Below are positions 8,925 through 17,987 of a DNA stretch of 64,000 nucleotides, in pieces. This DNA is from Streptomyces sp. NBC_01571 (GTDB taxonomy: Bacteria; Actinomycetota; Actinomycetes; Streptomycetales; Streptomycetaceae). The position numbers and the translations under genes were made by a program. The stretch is taken from positions 4,092,001-4,156,000 of the forward strand of contig NZ_JAPEPZ010000001.1 in assembly GCF_026339875.1 (NCBI RefSeq), in the 5' to 3' direction. The first letter of the stretch is position 1. Each line of letters begins with the position of its first letter. The notes under the pieces were generated by a model. The model ran no database searches. It saw nothing but the letters and a program-made list of their open reading frames with translations, and had not been told where the DNA came from.

Positions 8925-9860
8925 TCAGCTCGCGGGCGCGGGCACGGACGCCTCCTGCGGGGTGCCGGTGGGCACGTACCGCAGCACGCTCGCGCCGCTC
9001 GTGGAGGTGGCCGGCACGAGGTCCTTGTGAATCGCCTTGGCCACACCCTGGATCGTGCTGACGCCGTAGCTCATGGTGCTGTTCCCGTGGGTGAGCACGG
9101 TGATCATGTAGTCGTGACCTGCACCGTTGAAGGTGCCGATGCTGTGGACGCGCCAGCCGTGCGTGGAGCGCGACAGCCAGCCGTTCTTGACGTGCACGGC
9201 GACCGAGGAGGGCGCTCCGGCCGGGGTGCCCCAGCGCTGCGAGGAGATGACCTTGCCCATCAGCTTCAGCTCGTACGCGCGGGAGTTGTCGCTCAGCACG
9301 GAGTTCTTGGCGGTGAGGAGCGCGAGCAGCTTCTGCTCGTCGCGCACGGTGATCTGGGTGAGACCCCAGTAGCCGTTCGCGCCCGGCTTGGTCTCGGTCA
9401 TCCCGGCGGCGGCGAGGAAACCTTTCACCTTGGTCACGCCGAGCTGCTTCCACAGCGTGGTGGTCGCGGCGTTGTCCGACTTGGTGATCATGGCCGTGGT
9501 GAGCGTCTGCTCACGGCTGGTCAGATACCGGTTGTGCTTCTTCGCGTCCCACAGCAGCGTGGCCAGCACGGTGGCCTTGACCACACTGGCGGAGTCGTAG
9601 GCGGAGGTGGCGCGCAGGGTGCAGGTCGTCTTCGTCGTCCGGTCGTAGAGGCCGACGGCGATCGTGCCCGCGCGGTTCTTCACGGCCGCGGTGATGTCCT
9701 TCTGCAGCTTGGCGGCCAGGCCCGCCTTGGCCGAGGTGCAGCTGACCTGCGGCGCCGCGGCGGCCGAGGCCGGTGCCGCAGCCGCCGCGAACGGCACGAG
9801 CACCCCGGCGCCGAGGCTCGCTGCGAGCATCCGGGCACGCCGGGATATCCGGTGAGTCAT
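8925..9860 (-). CDS. Secreted serine hydrolase, class A beta-lactamase-like
   Basis: 311 residues from the ATG at 9860; an upstream in-frame start would put 20 extra residues before the signal peptide. Sec signal to about residue 36 (ASAAAA). Motifs of the serine beta-lactamase/DD-peptidase fold are present: SVVK at 92-95 (nucleophile and base), SDN at 128-130, and KNG at 225-227 in place of KTG. The class A Glu166 loop is not obvious, so efficient beta-lactam hydrolysis is doubtful; this group in Streptomyces is usually annotated simply as serine hydrolase. Acts outside the membrane, perhaps on peptidoglycan peptides. No regulator gene lies beside it. Confidence 0.75.
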   Translation of the reverse strand: MTHRISRRARMLAASLGAGVLVPFAAAAAPASAAAAPQVSCTSAKAGLAAKLQKDITAAVKNRAGTIAVGLYDRTTKTTCTLRATSAYDSASVVKATVLATLLWDAKKHNRYLTSREQTLTTAMITKSDNAATTTLWKQLGVTKVKGFLAAAGMTETKPGANGYWGLTQITVRDEQKLLALLTAKNSVLSDNSRAYELKLMGKVISSQRWGTPAGAPSSVAVHVKNGWLSRSTHGWRVHSIGTFNGAGHDYMITVLTHGNSTMSYGVSTIQGVAKAIHKDLVPATSTSGASVLRYVPTGTPQEASVPAPAS

Positions 9861-9984
9861 GGAGGTTCCCCATCCCCTGTCGACCAGTACGAGCGCGCCT
9901 GCGGCGCACCCGACTGTCATGACTCGCGGGGGTGACCGAAAGTTGTACGTGTGTTCGCGGGGTGCGAGTACGTGCCGCCGCCCC

Positions 9985-10400
9985 CGTGCCGGCGTCCCTC
10001 ACCTGCGCGCCGAGCCCCACGCCTTCCGGCTCCGGGTCCCGCTGTGGACCGCGGAACCGTGGAAGCCGTGGAGCCCGGAGCCGGACGATTTCCAGGAGTA
10101 CGGCACCGCGGCCGGCGCCATGGCCGCGCCGGGCACGCTCCGCATCCCGCACTCCCCGGTGAAACGGGCGTTCGGCCACGCGGCCGCCACGATCGCCGCG
10201 CTCGTCCCGGCGCTCACCCCGATCGCCGTCGCCATCGAACGCGACACCGACACGTCGCCGGCGCCGCGGCGACCGCCCGGGGGAAGAAGAACGCCACCGC
10301 GGTGAAGGCGCGTACAGCAAGACCATGTCCACCGGGCCGGGTTCGGCCACGGCGACGCTCCACCGCCTGGATCCGCCGGACGTCGGCCGATCCCCTCAGG
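9985..10400 (+). pseudogene. Possible frameshifted gene remnant
   Basis: In the 740-bp spacer between the serine hydrolase and the nuclease, a plus-strand stretch has coding-like third-position GC bias but changes frame. One frame reads LRVPLWTAEPWKPWSPEP and later HAAATIAALVPALTPIAVAI, ending at the stop at 10303. Coding-like sequence continues after about 10304 in another frame (EGAYSKTMSTGPGSATAT). No clear start codon with a ribosome site precedes it. This may be a decayed gene for a small exported or membrane protein; chance is also possible. The rest of the spacer (9861-9984, 10401-10600) shows only promoter-type sequence. Confidence 0.3.
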
Positions 10401-10600
10401 TACCGCCGACCGGCTCCGGAAACCCGGCCCCCGGCTCCTCCCCGGTCGGGGGCCGCTCGGCGCGTCATATAGCCCGCGCGGAAGGCGACCTGCCGGATTC
10501 CGACACGGAACCGACACCGCCCGTTCATTGCCCGCATCGCATGTCCATGTCACGCTCCGGTTGCCCGCTCGATCAACACGCGTAGAACGGACTCCCCACG

Positions 10601-11407
10601 ATGCCCGCGACAACGCACATACGCCGCTGGAAGACGCTGGCGCTGACCACATCCGCCGTCCTGGTGGGCCTCACCCTGCCGACGGTCACCGCGGCTCCCG
10701 CGAGCGCCGCGACGACCACGTACGACAGCACGTACTACAAGAACGCGGTCGGCAAGACCGGCGCGAGCCTCAAGTCCTCGCTGCACACCATCATCAGCAG
10801 CCAGAGCAAGATCTCGTACTCCGCGGTCTGGAACGCGCTCAAGGTCACCGACCAGGACCCGAACAACAGCAACAACGTGATCCTGCTGTACAGCGGCGTC
10901 TCCCGCAGCAAGTCCCTCAACGGCGGCGACGTCGGTGACTGGAACCGTGAGCACACCTGGGCCAAGTCGCACGGCGACTTCGGCGAGGTGACCGGCCCCG
11001 GCACCGACCTGCACCACCTGCGTCCCGCGGACGTCCAGGTCAACGGCGTCCGCGGCAACCTCGACTTCGACAACGGCGGCAGCGCGGTGACGAACGGCGG
11101 TGGCAGCCGCGTCGACTCCGACTCCTTCGAGCCGCGCGACGCGGACAAGGGCGACGTGGCCCGCATGATCCTCTACATGGCCGTGCGCTACGACGGCGGC
11201 GACGGGTTCGCCGACCTGGAGCCGGACGAGAAGGTCAACAACGGCAGCGCCCCGTACATCGGCAAGCTCTCCGTGCTGAAGCAGTGGAACGAGCAGGACC
11301 CGCCGAGCGCCTTCGAGGAGAAGCGCAACCAGGTCATCTACGACAGCTACCAGCACAACCGCAACCCGTTCATCGACCACCCGGAGTGGGTCGAGGCGAT
11401 CTGGTAG
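10601..11407 (+). CDS. Secreted endonuclease I family nuclease
   Basis: 268 residues. Sec signal peptide of about 41 residues ending APASAA. The catalytic core matches the endonuclease I family (EndA/Vvn/BsnI): DWNREHTWAKSHG, where the His and neighbouring Glu belong to the beta-beta-alpha metal site, then GTDLHHLRPAD and the Asn-rich VRGNLDFDNGG. Expected to cleave DNA, and often RNA, non-specifically outside the cell with a divalent metal, for nutrient scavenging or during mycelial death. No Cys-rich extra domain. Monocistronic; the ATG follows a weak ribosome site. Confidence 0.85.
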   Translation: MPATTHIRRWKTLALTTSAVLVGLTLPTVTAAPASAATTTYDSTYYKNAVGKTGASLKSSLHTIISSQSKISYSAVWNALKVTDQDPNNSNNVILLYSGVSRSKSLNGGDVGDWNREHTWAKSHGDFGEVTGPGTDLHHLRPADVQVNGVRGNLDFDNGGSAVTNGGGSRVDSDSFEPRDADKGDVARMILYMAVRYDGGDGFADLEPDEKVNNGSAPYIGKLSVLKQWNEQDPPSAFEEKRNQVIYDSYQHNRNPFIDHPEWVEAIW

Positions 11408-11474
11408 CGGCCCGGCCGGCTGCCGCTCGGGGCGGCAGTCGGCCGGTCCGGCAGTCGTTCGGCGCGGCGGCCGT

Positions 11475-13163
11475 TCAGCCGTCGAGGTGCGTGGGCGCGA
11501 ACATCCGCAGGACCGCCGGGAGCAGCACCACCGACGGTCCGGGGGTCGCCAGCGCCTTCGACAGGTCCGCTTCGAGCGTCCCGGGGGTCGTCCGGATCCC
11601 CGGGACACCGAAGGACTCGGCGAGGGCCACGTAGTCCGGGCGGGCCAGTTCCGTCGCCGTGGCCTGGCCGAAGGCGTCGGTCATGTACTCGCGCAGGATG
11701 CCGTAGCCGCCGTCGTCGACGATCAGCCAGGTGACGTCGAGGCCGTACTGCTTCGCCGTGGCCAGCTCGGCGATCGAGTACAGCGCACCGCCGTCGCCGG
11801 AGACCGCGAGGACCGGGCGGGTGGGGTCGGCGGCCGCCGCTCCGAGGGCCGCCGGGAAGCCGTAGCCGAGACCGCCGGCGCCCTGGGCGGAGTGCATGGC
11901 GTTGGGCCGGCGCGGGTCGAAGGCGGACCACGCCCAGTACGCCAGGATGGTCATGTCCCAGAAGGACGGGGAGCCGTCCGGCAGGGCGCGGCGCACGGCC
12001 GCCAGCACGTCCTGTTCCAGGGTGAGTTCCTGCGCGGCGATGCGCTCGCCGACCCGGGCGAGCAGCGTGCGCACGCGCTCGGGCGCCGTCGGGTCGGGGC
12101 GCTCCTCGACCGTCTCCAGGAGCGCGGCGATCGCGAGCCTGGCGTCGGCGTGGATGCCCAGTGCCGGATGGTTGGACTCCAGCTTGCCGAGGTCGGCCTC
12201 GATCTGGACGACCCGGCCGCGGGGCTTGAACGTGTGGTAGTTCGAGGAGAGTTCACCGAGACCGGAGCCGACCACCAGCAGGACGTCCGCGTCCTCCAGG
12301 AGGTCGGTGGTGTGCCGGTCCTCCAGCCAGGACTGGAGGGACAGCGGGTGGTTCCAGGGGAAGGCGCCCTTGCCGCCGAAGGTGGTGACGACGGGGGCGT
12401 TCAGCCGCTCGGCGAGCTGGAGCAGCTTGCCGGAGGCGTCCGCCCGGACGACACCGCCGCCAGCGATGATCGCGGGGCGGGCGGCCGTGGACAGCAGGTG
12501 GGCGGCGACCGCGGTCAGTTCGGGGCGCGGGACCACCTCCTCCGGGGTGGCGTCCATCGCGGTCACGACCGGCAGGTGCGTCGGGGCGAGGAGGACGTCC
12601 TGCGGGATCTCCACCCAGACCGGGCCGTGCGGGGCCGTCAGCGCCGACTCCCAGGCCGCCGCGAGGGCGGAGGGGATCTGGGACTGCGTACGGACGGTGT
12701 GCACGGACTTCACGATGCCCCGGAACGAGGCCTGCTGGTCCGGGAGTTCGTGCAGATAGCCGTGGCGCCCGCCGCCCAGTCCGGCGGTCGGGATCTGGCT
12801 GCTGATCGCGAGGACGGGGGCCGAGGCGGCGGCCGCCTCCTGGAGCGCGGCGAGCGAGGTCAGCGCCCCCGGGCCGGTGGAGAGCAGCAGCGGCGCGGCC
12901 TCCCCCGTGATCCGGCCGTACGCGTCCGCAGCGAACCCCGCGTTGTTCTCGACGCGCAGCCCCACGTACTGGAGCGACGAGCGGCGCAGCGCGTCGAACA
13001 TGCCCAGCGCGTGCTGGCCGGGCAGGCCGAAGACGGTGGTCGCGCCGAGCCCGGAGAGGGTCTCCACGACCAGGTCCCCGCCGTTGCGCCCCGGGGGCGG
13101 GTCGAGCGCGGCTGAGGTCTGGGCGGCCGTGGGGCGGAGCACCAGGTCGTGGTCGTGGGTCAC
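11475..13163 (-). CDS. ThDP-dependent acetolactate-synthase-like enzyme, candidate 2-ketoarginine decarboxylase
   Basis: 562 residues with the three-domain ThDP enzyme layout: N-terminal Pyr domain with [10 protein letters not shown] and the cofactor-activating Glu in RVENNAGF, a central nucleotide-like domain, and a C-terminal PP domain with [12 protein letters not shown]. In the cofactor motif the usual Asn-Asn is Asp-Asp ([10 protein letters not shown]). Its GTG start overlaps the TGA of the agmatinase-family gene (GTGA), so the two are translationally coupled. Pairing with a ureohydrolase suggests the arginine transaminase route, where AruI decarboxylates 2-ketoarginine and a guanidinobutyrase follows. 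This assignment is inference; a generic decarboxylase or carboligase role cannot be excluded. Not a biosynthetic IlvB, as no small subunit gene is nearby. Confidence 0.75.
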   Translation of the reverse strand: MTHDHDLVLRPTAAQTSAALDPPPGRNGGDLVVETLSGLGATTVFGLPGQHALGMFDALRRSSLQYVGLRVENNAGFAADAYGRITGEAAPLLLSTGPGALTSLAALQEAAAASAPVLAISSQIPTAGLGGGRHGYLHELPDQQASFRGIVKSVHTVRTQSQIPSALAAAWESALTAPHGPVWVEIPQDVLLAPTHLPVVTAMDATPEEVVPRPELTAVAAHLLSTAARPAIIAGGGVVRADASGKLLQLAERLNAPVVTTFGGKGAFPWNHPLSLQSWLEDRHTTDLLEDADVLLVVGSGLGELSSNYHTFKPRGRVVQIEADLGKLESNHPALGIHADARLAIAALLETVEERPDPTAPERVRTLLARVGERIAAQELTLEQDVLAAVRRALPDGSPSFWDMTILAYWAWSAFDPRRPNAMHSAQGAGGLGYGFPAALGAAAADPTRPVLAVSGDGGALYSIAELATAKQYGLDVTWLIVDDGGYGILREYMTDAFGQATATELARPDYVALAESFGVPGIRTTPGTLEADLSKALATPGPSVVLLPAVLRMFAPTHLDG

Positions 13164-14149
13164 TTGGTCCGGGCCTCCGCGATCTGACGGGACATGATCG
13201 TGGTCAGTTCGTACGCCGTGTGGGACGCGGCGACGGCGGTGATCTCGGCGTGGTCGTAGGCGGGCGCGACCTCGACCACGTCCGCGGAGACCAGGTTGCA
13301 GGAGGACAGTCCGCGCAGGATCTCCAGGAGTTCGCGGGAGGTCATGCCGCCCGCCTCCGGGGTGCCGGTGCCGGGCGCGTGCGCCGGGTCGAGGCAGTCG
13401 ATGTCGATGGAGATGTAGAGCGGGCGGTCACCGATGCGCTGGCGCAGCTGGTCGGCGACCTCGTCGGCGCCGCGGCGGTAGATGTCCGCCGAGGTGACGA
13501 TGCCGAAGCCCATCTTCTCGTCGTCGGTGAGGTCCTGCTTGCCGTACAGGGGGCCGCGGGTGCCGACGTGGGAGAGGGCGGAGGTGTCGAGGATGCCCTC
13601 CTCGACGGCGCGGCGGAACGGGGTGCCGTGGGTGTACTCGGCGCCGAAGTACGTGTCCCAGGTGTCGAGGTGCGCGTCGAAGTGGAGCAGGGCGACCGGG
13701 CCGTGCTTCTTCGCCACGGCGCGCAGCAGGGGCAGCGCGATGGTGTGGTCGCCGCCGAGGGTCATCAGCCGGGCGCCCGTGCCGAGCAGCTCGTCGGCCG
13801 CCGCCTCGACGGTCTCCACGGCCTCGTTGATGTTGAACGGGTTCGCCGCGATGTCACCGGCGTCGGCGACCTGGGCGAGGGCGAAGGGGGAGGCGTCCTG
13901 CGCCGGGTTGTACGGGCGCAGCAGGCGGGAGGCCTCGCGGATCGCGTTGCCGCCGAAGCGGGCGCCGGGCCGGTAGGAGACCCCGGAGTCGAACGGCACG
14001 CCGACCACGGCGACGTCGGCGGTGCCGACCTCGTCGAGGCGGGGCAGCCGGGCGAAGGTCGCGGGGCCGGCGTACCGCGGGACGCGGGACGAGTCGACGG
14101 GGCCGCGTGGCTGACTGCCGCCTGCTGCCGGGTTCTCGGTGCTGCTCAT
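13160..14149 (-). CDS. speB: Agmatinase-family ureohydrolase (agmatinase or guanidinobutyrase)
   Basis: 329 residues from the ATG at 14149, preceded by GGAGGA; the longer open frame upstream is not coding. The binuclear manganese site motifs are all present: [18 protein letters not shown] and [19 protein letters not shown], with the catalytic His/Asp set of the arginase-agmatinase fold. It hydrolyses a guanidino substrate to urea and an amine or amino acid. Agmatine, 4-guanidinobutyrate and 3-guanidinopropionate are all possible; the coupled ThDP enzyme favours guanidinobutyrate. First gene of a two-gene minus-strand unit. The 5' leader contains 9-bp repeats that might bind the neighbouring PucR regulator. 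Confidence 0.85.
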   Translation of the reverse strand: MSSTENPAAGGSQPRGPVDSSRVPRYAGPATFARLPRLDEVGTADVAVVGVPFDSGVSYRPGARFGGNAIREASRLLRPYNPAQDASPFALAQVADAGDIAANPFNINEAVETVEAAADELLGTGARLMTLGGDHTIALPLLRAVAKKHGPVALLHFDAHLDTWDTYFGAEYTHGTPFRRAVEEGILDTSALSHVGTRGPLYGKQDLTDDEKMGFGIVTSADIYRRGADEVADQLRQRIGDRPLYISIDIDCLDPAHAPGTGTPEAGGMTSRELLEILRGLSSCNLVSADVVEVAPAYDHAEITAVAASHTAYELTTIMSRQIAEARTK

Positions 14150-14164
14150 CGTCGGACTCCTCCA

Positions 14165-14209
14165 GGTGATACCGGTGATGCGTGGTACGGGTGATACGGG
14201 TAGTACGTC
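14165..14209. repeat. Degenerate 9-bp direct repeats in the agmatinase-family leader
   Basis: Five consecutive 9-bp units related to GGTGATACG (GGTGATACC, GGTGATGCG, TGGTACGGG, TGATACGGG, TAGTACGTC) begin 16 bp upstream of the start codon. Possible operator array or leader element; function unknown. Confidence 0.45.
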
Positions 14210-14389
14210 TTCCAGTGTCGCGGACCCCGACCACCGGAGTCCGCCCGGCCCGGCCGCCCCACGACGACCGGCCCGAAACTCTTCAGCCCTCCTCGGCCGC
14301 CCGGCCGCCGGCACCGGGAGGCGACGGCGCCCCCTTCAGGGTCCGGTGGGCGAGGAGGCCCCTTCACGACCCCGGGGAGGGCGGCGCCC

Positions 14390-14450
14390 CCTCAGGGGCG
14401 CGGGGAACCGCGCGACCAGCCACGAACGACCCGCGGCCAAACACGACCCC
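14390..14450. repeat. Copy of a dispersed Streptomyces intergenic sequence
   Basis: The segment CTCAGGGGCGCGGGGAACCG and the following CGCGACCAGCCACGAACGAC closely resemble a short sequence that, from general knowledge, recurs between genes in many Streptomyces genomes. It contains a 6-bp stem capped by a GGAA tetraloop (14398-14413). It sits in the 373-bp spacer between agmatinase-family gene and symporter. Further toward the symporter, about 14455-14490, an imperfect hairpin (TCTCGGG with CCCGAGA) could end symporter transcription. No gene is seen in this spacer. Confidence 0.45.
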
Positions 14451-14522
14451 CAGCGTTCTCGGGCCCTCGGGGGCCGGGACCCCGAGAGCTCGCGCCCCGC
14501 GAACCCGGGGACCGATCCCCAC

Positions 14523-15992
14523 TCACGCCGACACCCTCTCCCCCTCCACCGAGGGAACCCCACGCCCCGCCAGCCGCTCGCGCCAGGCGACCAGCACCGC
14601 CGGATCGGTCGCGGGTGTGACCAGGGACACGACCACGTACACGACCAGCGAGGACAGCAGCCCGTAGTAGACCGGCTCGTTGGCGAGGACGCCGTACGCC
14701 GCCATCAGCCCGACCACCGCGAGCCCGCCGACCACGACGGAGGCGAGCGCGCCCTGCGCGGTCCCGCGCTTCCACAGCAGTCCGCCGAGGATCGGCACGA
14801 GCAGGCCGCCGACGAGCAGGTTGTACGCGACGGTCAGTGCCTCGACGACGTTGTTGAGCGCGATGGCGGTGCAGATCACCGCGACGCCCATGACGAGGAT
14901 GAAGGCCCGGTTGCCCTTGACCTCGTCGTGGTCGCCGCCGTGCTCCTCGCCCGCGGGCCGTACGGCTCCGCGCAGCCGGGACCAGATGTCGTTGTTGGCG
15001 ACGGTGGCGCAGGCGATCAGCGCGCCGGAGGACGTCGACATGACGGCCGCGAGCGCCGCGGCCAGCACCAGCCCGCGCACGCCGACCGGGAGTTCGTCCT
15101 TGACGATGGTCGCGAAGGCGGCGTCGGCGCTGGGCAGCGTCGGGTAGAGGACCTTGGCCGCCGTGCCGATGACGGCGCCCGCTACGGCGTACACCAGACA
15201 GTAGGTGCCGGCGACCGTGCCGCCCCACCTCGCCGTGGTGTCGCTGCGGGCGGTGAACACGCGCTGCCAGATGTCCTGGCCGATGAGCATGCCGAACGTG
15301 TAGATGAGCACGTAGGTGAAGATCGTCTCGCCGCCGATGCCCAGCGGATCGAAGTACTCGGTGGGCAGCTTGGCCTTCATCTCGCTGAACCCGCCGGCCT
15401 TGACGACCGCGATGGGCAGGAGCAGGAGCAGCACACCGATGGTCTTGACCACGAACTGCACCATGTCGGTGAGGGTGATCGACCACATGCCGCCGAGCGT
15501 CGAGTACGCGACGACGATCGAGCCGCCGATGACGATCGCGAGCGTCCGGTTCATGTCGAAGAGGACGTCGAAGATCGTGGCGTACGCGATGGTCGAGGTC
15601 ACCGCGAGCATCAGGGTGTACGCCCACATGACGACGCCGGAGATGACACCGGCCCGGCCGCCGTAGCGCAGGTCCAGCATCTCGGAGACGGTGTAGACCT
15701 TCAGCCGGGCGATGCGGGCGGAGAAGAAGACGGAGAGGGCGAGCAGGCCGAGCCCGATGGTGAACACCATCCAGGCCCCGGAGAGCCCGTACTGGTATCC
15801 GAGCCCGACGCCGCCGATGGTGGAGGCCCCGCCGAGCACGATCGCGGCCATGGTCCCGGAGTACATCGCGGGCCCGAGGCGGCGTCCCGCGACGAGGAAG
15901 TCGCTCTTGGACTTGGCGCGGCGCATGCCCCACCAGCCCATGGCCAGCATGCCGGCCAGATAGACGACGATCACTGTGTAGTCGATGGCCAT
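14523..15992 (-). CDS. Sodium:solute symporter
   Basis: 489 residues from the ATG at 15992, which has GGAGG 9 nt upstream. About 13 hydrophobic segments spread along the whole chain, beginning with AIDYTVIVVYLAGMLAMG. The pattern GLGYQYGLSGAW and the Gly/Ser-rich early helices fit the sodium:solute symporter family (PutP/SglT fold). Substrate cannot be read from sequence; the adjacent catabolic genes suggest a guanidino compound, amino acid or related solute. Divergent from the PucR regulator gene, which probably controls it. Confidence 0.85.
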   Translation of the reverse strand: MAIDYTVIVVYLAGMLAMGWWGMRRAKSKSDFLVAGRRLGPAMYSGTMAAIVLGGASTIGGVGLGYQYGLSGAWMVFTIGLGLLALSVFFSARIARLKVYTVSEMLDLRYGGRAGVISGVVMWAYTLMLAVTSTIAYATIFDVLFDMNRTLAIVIGGSIVVAYSTLGGMWSITLTDMVQFVVKTIGVLLLLLPIAVVKAGGFSEMKAKLPTEYFDPLGIGGETIFTYVLIYTFGMLIGQDIWQRVFTARSDTTARWGGTVAGTYCLVYAVAGAVIGTAAKVLYPTLPSADAAFATIVKDELPVGVRGLVLAAALAAVMSTSSGALIACATVANNDIWSRLRGAVRPAGEEHGGDHDEVKGNRAFILVMGVAVICTAIALNNVVEALTVAYNLLVGGLLVPILGGLLWKRGTAQGALASVVVGGLAVVGLMAAYGVLANEPVYYGLLSSLVVYVVVSLVTPATDPAVLVAWRERLAGRGVPSVEGERVSA

Positions 15993-16250
15993 GCGGGGCC
16001 CTCCTTCGCGCACTCTCGGTGGCGTGTCGTGCAGATGCGGACGGGGACGCGGCCGGGGCGAGCGCGGTCCGGCCGGGAAGACCGGCGGCGGATCCGCGAG
16101 CGATTCCCGCCCGGTCGGTGCGGCAGCGGACCGCGGGGACAAACGCCCGTACCCGCGGCTGCCGACGGCACGACCCTAGGTGGCCGGAAGACGACTCTGA
16201 AGTGTACTTTTCATCCACTGCTGCTGAACCGGATGGAGGGAATGTCCAGC

Positions 16251-17843
16251 ATGCCGGACGCATCCGCCCCGCCAGGCCCGCCGCCCTCGTCCGCGCCCTC
16301 GGCTCCACCGGCCCCTCCGGCCCCTCCGGCCCCTCCGGCACCGCCGGTCCCGCCGACTCCGCCGGTCCCGCTGAGCGCGCTGCTGGCCCGGGAGGACCTG
16401 GCCCTGCGCCGCATCGCGGGCCCCGCCGGCCCGGACACGGTGATCCACTGGGCCCACACCTCGGAGATGGCGGACCCGTATCCCTATCTGCTGGGCGGCG
16501 AGCTGCTGCTGACCGCGGGCGTGCACGTCCCGGAGGCGGCGGGCCCGGCCGGGGAGGCCCCCGGCCGGACGGAGTCGCGGCTCAGGGAGTACTTCGACGG
16601 CTACGTCTCCCGCATCGTCGCGGCGGGCGGCGCGGCGCTGGGCTTCGGCCTGGCGCCCGTGCACGACACGGTTCCGCGCGCGCTGGTCGAGGCCTGCGAC
16701 GCCCACGGCCTGCCGTTGATCGAGGTGCCGCCCGAGACGACCTTCTCGGGGGTGGCCCGCGCGGTCTGGCAGCTGATGGCCCAGGCCCGCCTGGCGGAGC
16801 TGCGCCGTGTCACGGAGGGCCAGCAGAGTCTGGCCGCGGCGGCGGCCCGCCCCGACCCGGTTCCCGCGGTGCTGCGCCAGCTGGCCCAGCGGGTGTCCGG
16901 CCGGGCGGTGCTGTACGGGCCGGAGGGCGCGGAGCTGGCGGGTGCCGGAAGGACCCGGGAGGCAACCGTCGGGCGGGCCCTCGCCGGGCTGGCGGCGGTG
17001 GTGCGCCCCGGGGAGACCCAGGGTCCGACCCCCTCCTCCGCCAGCGACACCGTCCAGGGAACCCATCTCGCCGCCTACGCCCTCGGCGGCGGGCAGGGCT
17101 TCGTCCTCGGCGTGGCGGCGCCGCGCCGCGACCCCGGGGACCACACCATCGCCTCCGTCGCGGCCGTGCTGCTCTCCCTGCTCACCGGGGAACAGCAGAG
17201 CGGGAGCGGCGCGGCACGGTCGGCGGCGCTCGTCCGGCTGCTGCTCGGGGCCGCGCCGGAAACGGTCGCACCCCTGCTGGGCGGGGAACGGTGGACGGTC
17301 GTGCACGCGCGGCCCACGGCGGACGGTCCCGCTCCGGACGCCGTCGCCGCCTCCGCGCTGGGGACGGCGCTGGGCTCCGCGCTCATCGACGCCGGCGGCG
17401 ACGTGGTGCGCGTCCTCGTACCCGGCGACGGCGAACCGGCCGCCCAGCTGGGCTGGACCTGCGGGGTCAGCGCGCCCGTCGGCCCGCACGAGTGGGCGCT
17501 CGCCGACACCCAGGCCGCCCGGGCGCTGGCCCGCGCGCGGGCGACCCGTACGGCGCTGGTACGCCACGCGGAGCGTCCCGCGCTCGCCGGCCTCGTTCCC
17601 GCGGCCGACGCGGAGGCCCACGCCCGCGCCCTGCTCGCCCCCATCGCCGCGACCCCGGCCCTCACCGAGACCCTGCGCACCTGGCTCTCCCTGCACGGCA
17701 GTTGGGACCGCACCGCGGTGGCCCTCGCCGTGCACCGCAACACCGTGCGTCAACGCGTTGCGCGCTGCGCGGCGTTGCTGGGTGCCGATCTCGACGACGC
17801 CGACGTGCGCATGGAGTTGTGGTTCGCTCTGCGGGAGCGGTGA
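16251..17843 (+). CDS. PucR-family transcriptional regulator
   Basis: 530 residues from the ATG at 16251, chosen because GGAGGG lies 10 nt upstream; ATGs at 16233 and 16242 are before or too near it. The N-terminus is a Pro/Ala-rich tail made of tandem APP units (9-bp DNA repeats around 16306-16340). Then comes the PucR sensor-like domain (PLSALLAREDLALRRIAG onward), a middle GGDEF-like region, and a C-terminal PucR-type helix-turn-helix with NTVRQRVARCAALLG. Members often activate purine, amino acid or amine catabolism. It likely controls the divergent symporter and the ureohydrolase pair; the ligand is unknown. Confidence 0.85.
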   Translation: MPDASAPPGPPPSSAPSAPPAPPAPPAPPAPPVPPTPPVPLSALLAREDLALRRIAGPAGPDTVIHWAHTSEMADPYPYLLGGELLLTAGVHVPEAAGPAGEAPGRTESRLREYFDGYVSRIVAAGGAALGFGLAPVHDTVPRALVEACDAHGLPLIEVPPETTFSGVARAVWQLMAQARLAELRRVTEGQQSLAAAAARPDPVPAVLRQLAQRVSGRAVLYGPEGAELAGAGRTREATVGRALAGLAAVVRPGETQGPTPSSASDTVQGTHLAAYALGGGQGFVLGVAAPRRDPGDHTIASVAAVLLSLLTGEQQSGSGAARSAALVRLLLGAAPETVAPLLGGERWTVVHARPTADGPAPDAVAASALGTALGSALIDAGGDVVRVLVPGDGEPAAQLGWTCGVSAPVGPHEWALADTQAARALARARATRTALVRHAERPALAGLVPAADAEAHARALLAPIAATPALTETLRTWLSLHGSWDRTAVALAVHRNTVRQRVARCAALLGADLDDADVRMELWFALRER

Positions 17844-17987
17844 GCGGAACGCCCGGGCGCGGCGTGGCGAGCGGTGACCGGGGGTGGCACGCCACGTCCG
17901 GTCCCGCACTCCCCCGTCGCGAGTGACGCGCGTCCCAGGGCTCGGGACAGCCGTTCCCCGGGCGGGACGCCCCGGCACAATGGGGGC

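Noticed and set aside
8713..9030. Plus-strand frame opposite the end of the serine hydrolase
   Set aside because: Lacks a ribosome site and its codon bias follows the opposite gene.
16306..16345. Tandem 9-bp repeat as a regulatory array
   Set aside because: It lies inside the PucR reading frame and simply codes Ala-Pro-Pro units.
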